Origin: an uncultured Bacteroidota bacterium
Lineage (GTDB): Bacteria > Bacteroidota > Bacteroidia > Chitinophagales > Chitinophagaceae
Direction: 5' to 3'
NCBI GenBank assembly: GCA_903835005.1
Contig: CAILLK010000159.1
Coordinates: 1-64,000 of the forward strand
DNA: 64,000 nt
Shown piece by piece: positions 45,063-54,615 of the stretch. A program made the translations under genes and the position numbers. The notes beneath the pieces are model-generated. The model was not told the origin of the DNA. It saw only the letters and a program-made list of their open reading frames with translations, and made no database searches. Position 1 is the first letter of the stretch. Each line of letters opens with the position of its first letter.

Positions 45063-45467
45063 TCAGGCAGGCTCCAGAACAAGTTGTTCAAAAAGCTGTT
45101 CCAGTTTTGAAGCAGGTTCCGTACACAATCCGGTATGTACTTTCGACATTTGTACCACCGTGCTGCGCGTAGCCGAAAGCCACCGGAACCGTTGGGGCAA
45201 AGGCAGTTCTCCCAAAGGCCCGGCTTCTGGTCCGCCTGTACATATGCGCTCAAAAGATTCCAGGTGTTTTTGAATCTCCGGAAAGTCGATTTTGCCGCAA
45301 AGCGCCTGCAGTCTCGGTTCATCAATATGGAATTTTACCTGCAGGAATTTCTGGCTTGCAGCATATAGTACCACACCTATATTCAGGAATTCTTCCCGCT
45401 CTACTCTTGGCACCAGCCTGATAACCGCATACTCATATGTTTGTTTCTCGTGCATGCTTTGCTTCAT
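45063..45467 (-). CDS. DUF3037 domain protein
   Basis: The 134-residue protein has the DUF3037 opening YEYAVIRLVPRVEREEFLNIGVVLY, followed by LQVKFHIDEPRLQALCG and a C-terminal RFRWLSATRSTVVQMSKVHTGL segment. No catalytic motif is known. In many genomes it is encoded directly after a HipA-like kinase, as here: the genes overlap by up to 35 bases (23 if the ATG of MHEKQTYEY is used), which means coupled translation and suggests a two-protein complex. The role of the pair is unknown; it is sometimes suspected to be a toxin-antitoxin-like or stress module. Confidence 0.85.
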   Translation of the reverse strand: MKQSMHEKQTYEYAVIRLVPRVEREEFLNIGVVLYAASQKFLQVKFHIDEPRLQALCGKIDFPEIQKHLESFERICTGGPEAGPLGELPLPQRFRWLSATRSTVVQMSKVHTGLCTEPASKLEQLFEQLVLEPA

Positions 45468-46233
45468 TTACAAAGTTCATTGAATTTTGCAACCGCGCCA
45501 ATAAATATTCTTCATAAGCCTTCCTGTGCTCTCTGGTTGAGTCAAAAGGATTATCTGCAACCAGCCATTCATCGGGGATCAGGCTGATAAGATCATGGAT
45601 AAATTCCGCCGTGATTTTATTGCGGCAATAAAGGTCTGCCTCATCAATCATCGTAGCCTGTGGCAGCAGTAAATGGTCTTTAACCCGCTCGAATGGTTTC
45701 AGTGCCAGTTGGGCCGGCGGCTTGTTCCAGTTGTAATGAAAATAGAGTGCAGCGCCATGATCTATTAGCCAGAGTTCCTTGTACCAGGTGAGCATATTGG
45801 GGTTTCGTGCCGTCCGGTCGGGATTGGTTATAAGGCAATCGAGCCACACTATACGCGAAGCAATCTCAGGACTAACAACCGTAACATTTGGATCGAATGT
45901 AATGGAGCCTGAAAGATAACTGAGGCCTATATTAAGCCCGGCGCTGGCCTTAAGCTGATCCTGTATTTCTTCATCCTGCTCTATGCGGCCAAATGATTTA
46001 TCGAGGGTTACAAAAACTATTTCCGGCACTTTGAAACCCAATGCCCTGGCCAGTTCGCCACCTATCAGTTCAGAAATAAGTACCTTCGGCCCCTGCCCGG
46101 CGCCATGAAACTTAACCACATACTTAAATCCATCATCTGCCTCTACCAAGCCCGGCATAGAGCCGCCCTCGCGCAGCGGAAGAATGTAGCGGTCTACATT
46201 TACGGTTCTCAATTGTGGTTTTGTATATGGCAT
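45433..46233 (-). CDS. HipA-like kinase-fold protein
   Basis: The 266-residue kinase-fold protein is of the short HipA-like family. It has GSMPGLVEADDGFKYVVKF (nucleotide loop and the ATP-binding lysine), VLISELIGGELARALG, WLDCLITNPDRTARNPNML (catalytic Asp and Asn) and ELWLIDHGAALYFH (metal-binding Asp, DFG equivalent). It lacks the N-terminal subdomain of true HipA toxins, and no HipB-type DNA-binding antitoxin is next to it. Instead it overlaps a DUF3037 gene, the usual partner of this branch. A protein or small-molecule kinase activity is expected from intact motifs, but no target is known. Confidence 0.85.
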   Translation of the reverse strand: MPYTKPQLRTVNVDRYILPLREGGSMPGLVEADDGFKYVVKFHGAGQGPKVLISELIGGELARALGFKVPEIVFVTLDKSFGRIEQDEEIQDQLKASAGLNIGLSYLSGSITFDPNVTVVSPEIASRIVWLDCLITNPDRTARNPNMLTWYKELWLIDHGAALYFHYNWNKPPAQLALKPFERVKDHLLLPQATMIDEADLYCRNKITAEFIHDLISLIPDEWLVADNPFDSTREHRKAYEEYLLARLQNSMNFVNEAKHARETNI

Positions 46234-46234
46234 T

Positions 46235-46765
46235 CTACTTTTGTTTCATTAAAATGATTAAAACCGGTTCTGCGTAAATTGCAATTTTCTTTTTGTCTAT
46301 TACAAATATAGCCATTGGATCATAAGCCATTCCTTCTTCAACATAATCGGTAGTTAATATTTCGAACCCGGCATTTTCATCAGCGCCAGGAAATATATTG
46401 CTTATTTCCGCTCTATCAAAATCAAATCTCTCATGCATTTGTCGACGATTTAGTTTTTGGTCAGATTTAATGCTGAAGCTATCAATATCGTCTAAGATGC
46501 AAGCGTCTGCTGATTTAAATTTAATGCTGTGCTTGCTGATATTTACAACAGAACCAACACATTTCTTGTAAAGTGCCTCTTTACCTTCCCGGTCACCGGT
46601 TACCAATATCAAAGTTTTAATAACTTTCCAGCTGCCTATGATTTCTGCCTGACATCTGGCAATTGCTGGGAAAAATAATAGCGATAGCCAAACCAAAATA
46701 CATTTTGCAAATGGGCTAAGTCCGTTTTCATAATCTACCACTTTTATGCTTACAATAGACCTCAT
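46235..46765 (-). CDS. Hypothetical secreted protein
   Basis: The 176-residue product has a hydrophobic segment (KCILVWLSLLFFPAIARCQA, about 20-39) that reads as a signal peptide with a rather long N-terminal region; an internal start closer to it is possible but no ATG is available. The mature part is small and strand-rich (IIGSWKVIKTLILVTGDREG, a lipocalin-like opening common in Bacteroidota secreted proteins). I do not assign a family. It ends one base before the HipA-like gene, so it is in the same transcript, although a secreted protein is an odd partner for that pair. Confidence 0.6.
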   Translation of the reverse strand: MRSIVSIKVVDYENGLSPFAKCILVWLSLLFFPAIARCQAEIIGSWKVIKTLILVTGDREGKEALYKKCVGSVVNISKHSIKFKSADACILDDIDSFSIKSDQKLNRRQMHERFDFDRAEISNIFPGADENAGFEILTTDYVEEGMAYDPMAIFVIDKKKIAIYAEPVLIILMKQK

Positions 46766-46807
46766 TTACTTGGTTTTTCAGTTAAAGTAAACGGCTCCAG
46801 TGATAAA

Positions 46808-46903
46808 GGTACCACTGCACAACCCCGGGATTAGTCTTGGATCCCGCACTCATGGTTGTGGCTTCAAGTTGTATGATGTAGTTGCGGAAAACCTCCATTT
46901 TCA
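46808..46903 (-). pseudogene. Decayed fragment of a second thiH
   Basis: About 96 bases align with the C-terminal part of the intact thiH (47780-47874) at roughly 80 percent identity by hand count, with two one-base gaps. On the minus strand it still reads MEVFRNYIIQLEATTMSAG followed by SKTNPG, against EVFRNHIIQLGATTMSAGSK in ThiH. Both flanks are unrelated. It lies in the gap between the secreted hypothetical and the DUF6934 gene and indicates that a diverged thiH copy once stood here. Confidence 0.85.
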
Positions 46904-46962
46904 GGTTCAGGCTTGCGTTACACTATTTGTATCTTTAATGAAGTCAAAATTACGGATTTGAA

Positions 46963-46992
46963 TTGATGGTTCTCAAAATAGTTTTAGATTTG
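46963..46992 (+). promoter_or_regulatory. Promoter of the DUF6934 bicistron
   Basis: TTG (46963-46965), exactly 19 bp, and TAGATTTG (46985-46992) form a full consensus promoter. The box ends 17 bases before the ATG. Confidence 0.7.
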
Positions 46993-47009
46993 TCATAAGA
47001 TAAATACTA

Positions 47010-47483
47010 ATGCAATATTCTAAATATACAGAGTTAAGGGCATCTGAGGAATCAGATGAGTTCGAGTTTGTCAGTAATGGACCTAAAGGCGATATTATTA
47101 AGAAGGTTCAATTTAGTAAGACAGAAATGCCTGGAATATACAATCTTGGGTTTGGTGATAAAATGAATGATGGCTCAATTGATGATAATTCTGATTCAAA
47201 AAATGGAGATAGAGATAAAATTCTTGCTAGTATCAGCAATATAATTTATCTCTACACAAACATTTACCCGGAACGTAGTATAGTGTTTTTAGGTCGTAAT
47301 TTAGTTCGCAACAGGCTTTACAGTATGGCAATTGCGAAAAATTATGAAGAATTAAGTAACGATTTTCATATTTTTATACTCATTGATGAAAAGGATGAAA
47401 TTGCCAAAGTTCCATTTTATCCAAATCTAAATTGTTTAGGATTCTCAATTAATAGAAAAAGCCGGATAAATCTTGATTTATGA
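47010..47483 (+). CDS. DUF6934 family protein
   Basis: The 157-residue cytoplasmic protein shows the DUF6934 pattern: YNLGFGDKMNDGSIDD, NGDRDKILASISNIIYLYT, then SIVFLGRNLVRNRLYSMAIA and DFHIFILIDE. The family is widespread and patchily distributed in Bacteroidota and has no known activity. The RxRLYxMAI motif and small size recall accessory toxin-like proteins, but that is speculation. It overlaps a 52-codon gene by four bases (ATGA), has its own consensus promoter and is oriented against every neighbour on both sides, so it is an independent two-gene cassette. Base composition is more AT-rich than the thi genes. Confidence 0.78.
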   Translation: MQYSKYTELRASEESDEFEFVSNGPKGDIIKKVQFSKTEMPGIYNLGFGDKMNDGSIDDNSDSKNGDRDKILASISNIIYLYTNIYPERSIVFLGRNLVRNRLYSMAIAKNYEELSNDFHIFILIDEKDEIAKVPFYPNLNCLGFSINRKSRINLDL

Positions 47484-47638
47484 AACCATCTCAAAAAAGT
47501 AAGATAGAACTGTTTAAAGAAAAGTTCGGTGTCAATGTAACAATTGATAAAAACCTAAATAAAGATACTAAAGTTGTTCACTTCCCTAAGAAATTGGCTG
47601 ATGCTAATAAGTTACTTTCCAGAATGCAGGTAAAGTAA
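47480..47638 (+). CDS. Small basic partner of the DUF6934 protein
   Basis: A 52-residue lysine-rich product (KPSQKSKIELFKEKFGVNVT, then VVHFPKKLADANKLLSRMQV) starts with an ATG overlapping the DUF6934 stop as ATGA. The first part can form a helix, then a short strand and a second helix. No signal peptide or membrane segment. The overlap implies coupled translation; an antitoxin-like or regulatory role is one option, but I recognise no family. It ends 17 bases before the convergent thiH stop. Confidence 0.65.
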   Translation: MKPSQKSKIELFKEKFGVNVTIDKNLNKDTKVVHFPKKLADANKLLSRMQVK

Positions 47639-47655
47639 CTGTTTCAATGAATAGT

Positions 47656-48768
47656 TTAACCGAAACTTGCAAACTGCTCCCAATCCTTCCAAACCGCTTT
47701 ATACCCTTTGCCTTCTATCATCTGCTTAACCTCTGCTACAGAGCGGCTGTCATCAATTTCAAATTGCTCCAGTGACTCAGGTTCCACCGCATAACCGCCA
47801 GGATTAGTCTTTGAGCCTGCGCTCATAGTTGTGGCCCCAAGCTGTATAATATGGTTGCGGAAAACCTCATTTTCCCGGGTAGAGATGGACAATTCAATCT
47901 CTTCATTGAATATCCGCCATGCACATATCAGTTGCACCAGTTCTTTATCACTGATCACCACTTTGGGTTCAATTAATCCCGTAGCTGGCCTAAGCCGGGG
48001 GAATGAAATGCTGTACTTGGTTTGCCAGAAATTTCTTTCCAGGTAGTTGACATGCAGAGCCGTAAAGAAATTGTCGGTGCGCCAGTCTTCAAGCCCAATT
48101 AAAACACCCAATCCAATTTTGTGAACCCCTGCATTCCCCAGCCTGTCGGGCGTGTCGAGACGGTAATCGAAATTGGATTTTTTTCCTTTAGTGTGGTATA
48201 ACTTATAGTTGTCTTTATGGTAGGTTTCCTGGTACACAAGCACTGCATACAAGCCGTCATCAGCCAGCATTTTATACTCCGCTTCTTCAAGGGGCTGAAC
48301 CTCTATGGAGAGATTGGCAAAATGTGGACTGAGTAATTGAACCGCTTTCTGTAAGTAATCTACACCAACAGTCTTATTCGCCTCACCGGTTACCAGCAGC
48401 ACATGTTCAAAGCCTTCCTTCTTCAGGTATTCGGCTTCCTGCAGGATTTCTATTGAAGATAAAGTGCGTCTTTTTAATTTATTGTCAAAGCTGAAGCCGC
48501 AATAATTGCAGATATTCTGGCACTCATTGGATAAATAGAGCGGCGCATAGAGCTGAATGGTCTTGCCAAATCGTTTCTGCGTAATCCTGTGGCTCAGTTG
48601 AGCCATCTGCTCCAGGTAGGGAGCCGCAGCAGGGGAAATGAGTGCCTTGAAATCTTCAATGTCCCGCCTGGTCTTATGCAAAGCGCGCTCCACATCTGCC
48701 GCAGTTTTTGCGTAAATGGAAGATTGCACTTCATCCCAGTCATACTTCTCAAATTCGTCTTTGAACAT
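47656..48768 (-). CDS. thiH: 2-iminoacetate synthase
   Basis: The 370-residue radical-SAM enzyme cleaves tyrosine to make dehydroglycine (2-iminoacetate) for the thiazole ring. It carries the cluster motif CQNICNYCGFSFDNK (CxxxCxxC), preceded by LYAPLYLSNE, with SIEVQPLEEAEYKML, YQETYHKDNY and ATTMSAGSKTNPGGY typical of ThiH. It is the last gene of the TPP-regulated operon; a 186-base gap separates it from thiG, holding only a short GTCCC-CTTTA-GGGAC hairpin. A fragment of a second copy is found 0.8 kb downstream. ThiH rather than ThiO implies that thiazole is made from tyrosine, allowing anaerobic synthesis. Confidence 0.95.
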   Translation of the reverse strand: MFKDEFEKYDWDEVQSSIYAKTAADVERALHKTRRDIEDFKALISPAAAPYLEQMAQLSHRITQKRFGKTIQLYAPLYLSNECQNICNYCGFSFDNKLKRRTLSSIEILQEAEYLKKEGFEHVLLVTGEANKTVGVDYLQKAVQLLSPHFANLSIEVQPLEEAEYKMLADDGLYAVLVYQETYHKDNYKLYHTKGKKSNFDYRLDTPDRLGNAGVHKIGLGVLIGLEDWRTDNFFTALHVNYLERNFWQTKYSISFPRLRPATGLIEPKVVISDKELVQLICAWRIFNEEIELSISTRENEVFRNHIIQLGATTMSAGSKTNPGGYAVEPESLEQFEIDDSRSVAEVKQMIEGKGYKAVWKDWEQFASFG

Positions 48769-48954
48769 ATACCTTGATCCCTGAAGGGAACCATTAATTA
48801 AGCGTTATCAATAATCTCAATAGCATCTCAGTCTTCATCATCTTGTTTTTGCAGCTATTCCTGATTTTTTATACCGTATTCGTGTTAAATTGTATTCCTT
48901 CTCCCAATGTCCTGGCCAAAAGCTAAATGCATGGTCCCCTTTAGGGACAGGGTA

Positions 48955-49725
48955 TTAATTTAAAAATTCCGTCAGCGGACTGCTGGCCTCAGCATAAGCT
49001 TTCACTGCACCCAGCTTCGCATTATAAGCCATACGTCCTGCTTCCACAGCCATTCTGAACGCTTTTGCAATCATTACCGGGTTGCCCGCTACCGCTATGG
49101 CTGTATTCACCAATACAGCATCAGCGCCTATCTCCATAGCAGCCGCGGCATGGCTCGGCGCGCCTATGCCTGCATCAACTATTACAGGCACATTGCTTTG
49201 CTCTATGATGATTTGTAAAAACTCCAGTGTCTTCAATCCCATGTTGCTGCCAATTGGTGAGCCCAGGGGCATAACTGCGGCCACACCCACATCTTCCAGT
49301 CGCTTGCACAGCACAGGGTCGGCATGAATGTAGGGCAGTACTATGAAGCCATCCTTTACCAGTTGTTCTGCTGCCTTCAGTGTTTCAATCGGGTCAGGCA
49401 TCAGGTACTTTGGGTCGGGATGTATTTCCAGTTTCAGCCAGTTGGTTTGCAGCGCTTCCCTTGCAAGGTGAGCCGCAAATATGGCTTCCTTTGCATTCCG
49501 CACGCCTGATGTATTGGGAAGCAGATTGATATGCGCATGATGCAGATGCTGCAGGATATCATCATCCTCACCATCCAGGCTAACCCTTCTGAGTGCTACC
49601 GTTACCAGTTCAGTTCCGGAGGCTATCAGCGCATCCTCCATCAGTTGATGGTTCCCGAATTTACCTGTGCCTGTAAAGAGCCGGGAAGAAAAAGTTTTAT
49701 CTGCTATTTTAAGAAAATCGCTCAT
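48955..49725 (-). CDS. thiG: Thiazole synthase
   Basis: The 256-residue TIM-barrel enzyme forms the thiazole phosphate from deoxyxylulose phosphate, dehydroglycine and ThiS thiocarboxylate. It has [27 protein letters not shown] (with the Schiff-base lysine region following), [53 protein letters not shown] and [16 protein letters not shown], all near-invariant in ThiG. It works in a complex with ThiS and ThiH, both in the same operon. It follows thiE by 38 bases. Confidence 0.95.
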   Translation of the reverse strand: MSDFLKIADKTFSSRLFTGTGKFGNHQLMEDALIASGTELVTVALRRVSLDGEDDDILQHLHHAHINLLPNTSGVRNAKEAIFAAHLAREALQTNWLKLEIHPDPKYLMPDPIETLKAAEQLVKDGFIVLPYIHADPVLCKRLEDVGVAAVMPLGSPIGSNMGLKTLEFLQIIIEQSNVPVIVDAGIGAPSHAAAAMEIGADAVLVNTAIAVAGNPVMIAKAFRMAVEAGRMAYNAKLGAVKAYAEASSPLTEFLN

Positions 49726-49763
49726 AATCTATCTGAATTTTGAAACATCAATACAACACTGTT

Positions 49764-50450
49764 CTAAAAATCAATCGCCCCGATAATATCTGTAAGTATG
49801 TCCAGGTCCGGCACAAGATGACTCAGAAACGACCCGTAAACCTCTTGTTTAAACTTCTTTGCAGCTTTTACCTTGTCAGGGGCATTGGAAATGGCTCCTG
49901 AAACAGCAATGCCATGCAGCCCTGTTTTCAGCAAGTCATGCACATCACCGGCTTCAATGCCGCCTATCCCAATAATTGGCGGTACTATCAAACCCCTTAA
50001 TTTTATTTCTGTAAACAGGTGGCTATATCCATCCTGTCCAAGCACCGGGCTTAGGTTTTGCTTGGTGGTGGTATACCTGAACGGACCAAGGCCAACGTAG
50101 CTTACCGGCTTGCCTGCGAGGTGAAGGAAGTCCTCAATGGTGTTTGCAGTACAACCGATTATGCAGCATCTTTTCAGCAGTTCATCTATATCTTCCTGAG
50201 GTAGCGGGTCTTCCTTTCCTATGTGCACACCGTCGGCACCAAGGTCAAGGGCTAACCTGGGATTGTCGTTGATGATAAGTGTTGCCTTATGTTTTTTACA
50301 CACTTTCTGAACTTCTCTGCCCACGGCATAATATTCATCATAACCTACGTTTTTCAGGCGGAGCTGTATCCAATCTATGCCGCCGCTGCAGGCATCTTCT
50401 GCCAGTTCGGCGCTGGTAGTGATATACTGGAGTTTGCTTATTGGCTTCAT
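49764..50450 (-). CDS. thiE: Thiamine phosphate synthase
   Basis: The 228-residue TIM barrel joins hydroxymethylpyrimidine diphosphate to thiazole phosphate. It has IDWIQLRLKN, IINDNPRLALDLGADGVHIGK (Asn-Asp and the pyrimidine-site residues intact), VGLGPFRYTTTKQNLSPVLG and IIGIGGIEAGDV. These residues are complete, in contrast to the second ThiE/TenI-like protein near thiF, so this is the main enzyme. Its start overlaps the thiD stop by four bases, so translation is coupled. Confidence 0.93.
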   Translation of the reverse strand: MKPISKLQYITTSAELAEDACSGGIDWIQLRLKNVGYDEYYAVGREVQKVCKKHKATLIINDNPRLALDLGADGVHIGKEDPLPQEDIDELLKRCCIIGCTANTIEDFLHLAGKPVSYVGLGPFRYTTTKQNLSPVLGQDGYSHLFTEIKLRGLIVPPIIGIGGIEAGDVHDLLKTGLHGIAVSGAISNAPDKVKAAKKFKQEVYGSFLSHLVPDLDILTDIIGAIDF

Positions 50451-51202
50451 ATAACTATCGGATTATGGTAACCTAATAAAGTTTCATTACTCGCAAGGAA
50501 CTGATAAGTATAAAGGTTGGCAATTTCTGCAGCATCTGCTATTTCCTTTCCCAGTGCCAGTTGTGCTGTAAGTGCTGCCGATAGAACGCAGCCGCTGCCA
50601 TGTTTTGCGCCATGGGGCAATCTGTCGTTACTGAATGCATAAGTATGGTCGCTGGTATACAAAAAATCTGTAGCGCTGTGGCTGTCGCTGTGGCCACCTT
50701 TAAGGTAGATGTTCACATACTCACTGTAATTCTCAAGTTTGGTTTCCAGGTCATCTGTGCCAAACAGCCTGTGTGCCTCAGGTATGTTCGGGGTAATACA
50801 GGTAACTTCCTTCATAATTTCCAGCAGTTGTTCGGTGGCTTTATGAAATTCATAGCCGGCGCTCGCCTTCATTATCGGGTCATAAATAAGCACAGGACTT
50901 TCAATATTTTCTTTAAGGAACTGCACAACCTCTTGCAAAGTTTTTAAGTTCCCGATCAGCCCTATTTTTATATGCCGGATATTAAACCGCCTCAGTAACA
51001 CGGATACCTGGCTGATAATCTTATCAGCGTTTACCCATTCTACCTTATCAAATTCTATATCATTCTGCCATGTCAGTGCGCTCACAGCACCAAAACCATA
51101 CACCCCATTTGCTTCAAAGGACTTTATATCAGCCAGTATCCCGGCCCCTGCCGAGGGGTCAAAACCGGCTATGGATAGTGCATATGGTTTGTTTTGTGGC
51201 AT
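50447..51202 (-). CDS. thiD: Hydroxymethylpyrimidine (phosphate) kinase
   Basis: The 251-residue ribokinase-family enzyme phosphorylates HMP and HMP phosphate. It has SIAGFDPSAGAGILADIKSF, IKIGLIGNLKTL, YDPIMKASAGYEF, ITPNIPEAHRLFG and HGAKHGSGCVLSAALTAQLA (anion hole with the catalytic cysteine in GSGC, typical of ThiD). It starts three bases after the stop of the kilA-N gene, so at present its translation depends on read-through of that inserted gene. It overlaps thiE by four bases. Confidence 0.94.
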   Translation of the reverse strand: MPQNKPYALSIAGFDPSAGAGILADIKSFEANGVYGFGAVSALTWQNDIEFDKVEWVNADKIISQVSVLLRRFNIRHIKIGLIGNLKTLQEVVQFLKENIESPVLIYDPIMKASAGYEFHKATEQLLEIMKEVTCITPNIPEAHRLFGTDDLETKLENYSEYVNIYLKGGHSDSHSATDFLYTSDHTYAFSNDRLPHGAKHGSGCVLSAALTAQLALGKEIADAAEIANLYTYQFLASNETLLGYHNPIVI

Positions 51203-51205
51203 TTA

Positions 51206-52024
51206 TTACTTTAGTTTTTTCATGTTGTTATTTCCAAGTAATGATTTCATTTGGGTAATGGCAATTTCATTGAGTTTCAGCAATCTTTCCGATTGTGCCA
51301 ATTGCTGCCTTATCAATACGGAGTTTATACTTTCAAGATTGGTTAAAACCACTAATTGTTCCAGTTCGGCATAGTCCCGGATATTCCCGTCTTTACCGGG
51401 ATTAGCGTCCCGCCATTGTTTTGCTGTAACGCCGAATAACGCCACATTCAGCATGTCCGCTTCGCTGGCATAAACTATTCCTGATTGTGCTTTTGTTATT
51501 GTTGGTGGTATCAGTGTTTCTTTTATGGCATCAGTATGTATTCGGTAATTAATTTTAGATAGAGTTCTTTGCAGGTTCCATTCCAGTTTCAGTCGGTCGT
51601 TTTCATCCTCTTTCAGTCGTTGGAATTCTTTTATTAAATACAGTTTGAATTCCGGGCTTAGCCAGGAACCAAATTCAAAAGCTATATCGCTGTGTGCAAA
51701 AGTACCTCCACCATACCGGCCAGCTTTAGATATTATACCTATTGCATTGGTCGCATCAATCCATTTTTTGGGTGTAAGATGAAAACTATTTAAGCCAGCC
51801 AGAGTTTTAAAGGTCTCGAATTCGAGACCTTTAAAATCGGGATTATTAAGTTCTTCCCATATGCCAATAAACTCGACTGTATTGCGATTTCTCATCCAGC
51901 TGTAAATCATAACATCATCACCAAATGGTTTTACCATATCTGTCAATGAAATATAGTTGTCATTTTGATGCTTTAGGATAGCAACTTCAGTTCCTTTTAC
52001 ACTGATTGTTTTATTTTTTGCCAT
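51206..52024 (-). CDS. KilA-N domain DNA-binding protein inside the thi operon
   Basis: The 272-residue protein has an N-terminal KilA-N domain (about 1-130), with NDNYISLTDMVKPFGDDVMI, WMRNRNTVEFIGIWEEL, TPKKWIDATNAIGIISKAG and GGTFAHSDIAFEFGSWLSPE. A helical C-terminal region follows (IHTDAIKETLIPP, GVTAKQWRDANPGKDGNIRD, LEQLVVLTNLESINSVLIRQ). KilA-N domains come from phages and large DNA viruses and bind DNA; chromosomal copies of this type are frequent in Bacteroidota as mobile accessory genes. It sits between thiC and thiD on the same strand, with 140 bases before it and three after. The ATG of MAKNKT is the probable start; an earlier one adds nine residues. Confidence 0.88.
   Translation of the reverse strand: MAKNKTISVKGTEVAILKHQNDNYISLTDMVKPFGDDVMIYSWMRNRNTVEFIGIWEELNNPDFKGLEFETFKTLAGLNSFHLTPKKWIDATNAIGIISKAGRYGGGTFAHSDIAFEFGSWLSPEFKLYLIKEFQRLKEDENDRLKLEWNLQRTLSKINYRIHTDAIKETLIPPTITKAQSGIVYASEADMLNVALFGVTAKQWRDANPGKDGNIRDYAELEQLVVLTNLESINSVLIRQQLAQSERLLKLNEIAITQMKSLLGNNNMKKLK
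51805..51836. repeat. Perfect 32-bp palindrome inside kilA-N
   Basis: TTTTAAAGGTCTCGAA is followed directly by its exact reverse complement. The 12-mer GGTCTCGAATTC from its centre recurs at 52083-52094, upstream of the kilA-N start, and CGAATTCG occurs again at 52146-52153. It could be a binding site of the KilA-N protein or a remnant of insertion. Confidence 0.75.
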
Positions 52025-52164
52025 AAATATCTGGTTTTTGGCTTTGTTCAATTCTCATTCATAGTGGGCGATTTTATTTACTGGTCTCGAATTCATTACG
52101 TTTTAAAAACTAATATTACTTCCGGATTTTCTTAGCTAATTTGGGCGAATTCGTAACAATTAAA

Positions 52165-54066
<1,902 letters not shown>

Positions 54067-54270
54067 TTATCCTCCTTGTGTTGCTTTTATTAAAGTTAAC
54101 TGATCATTCTCATTGAGGTAGTAATTGTCCCAATCCTGTTTGGGGATAACATTATTATTAATAGCAATAGCTATACCTTTTTGAGATGAAATATTCAGGG
54201 CAACAAGGGTTTCTGAAAGAGTGGCTGATTCTTTTAATTCCTGAAGTTTATTGTTGATGTATATATTCAT
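54067..54270 (-). CDS. thiS: Sulfur carrier protein ThiS
   Basis: The 67-residue ubiquitin-fold carrier (MNIYINNKLQELKESATLSE start, AIAINNNVIPKQDWDNYYLN, LTLIKATQGG end) has the required C-terminal Gly-Gly that is adenylated by ThiF and converted to a thiocarboxylate. Two upstream ATGs would add up to 15 hydrophobic residues not found in ThiS, so the third is chosen. It is the first gene after the TPP riboswitch, 77 bases downstream of the aptamer. Confidence 0.93.
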   Translation of the reverse strand: MNIYINNKLQELKESATLSETLVALNISSQKGIAIAINNNVIPKQDWDNYYLNENDQLTLIKATQGG

Positions 54271-54347
54271 CCCCATGAAATTGTATACTGCTAACAGAAA
54301 ATTGTAAACTGACAACGCAACTTTGGGGGGGAGATAATAACTATCTG

Positions 54348-54424
54348 CTTTTTCCTTACGCAGGCATTATCCTGATCAGGTCCGAAGGGTATAATCTCAG
54401 CCATAATAAGTGGCACCCCTAAAG
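54348..54424 (-). ncRNA. TPP riboswitch (THI element)
   Basis: On the minus strand the aptamer core is complete: AGGGGTGCC, GGCTGAGATTATACCC, then GACCTGATCAGGATAATGCC and TGCGTAAGGAA. CTTT at the 5' end can pair with AAAG at the 3' end to close P1. It senses thiamine pyrophosphate and represses the thiS-to-thiH operon. The 77 bases before thiS contain a short AGATA-TATCT hairpin and a C-run but no clear terminator, so control of translation initiation is likelier than termination. Confidence 0.93.
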
Positions 54425-54430
54425 TCAGGA

Positions 54431-54463
54431 CAAAGTTAGGGGTTAATATTTTATTAACGCAAA
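54431..54463 (-). promoter_or_regulatory. Promoter of the thi operon
   Basis: On the minus strand TTTG (54463-54460), 21 bp and TAACTTTG (54438-54431) match the consensus. The box ends seven bases before the riboswitch, so the transcript starts essentially with the aptamer. Confidence 0.65.
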
Positions 54464-54615
54464 AATTTCAGACTGAGCTGTTTTTGATGCTTAAGAAATA
54501 GAAAGATAAGGTTGTTATGGTATTTTATACTGGTATTTTTATGAAAATCAGTGCATGTATTTTGTTTAATACACTATATATACTTATCTGGTAATTCTCT
54601 GGGGTAGAACAATCT

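Noticed and set aside
45063-46233. Classical HipAB toxin-antitoxin system
   Set aside because: No HipB-like helix-turn-helix gene is present and the kinase is shorter than HipA; its partner is DUF3037.
48769-48954. Terminator or insertion between thiH and thiG
   Set aside because: Only a five-bp GTCCC/GGGAC hairpin without a T-run is present, so the operon is taken as continuous.
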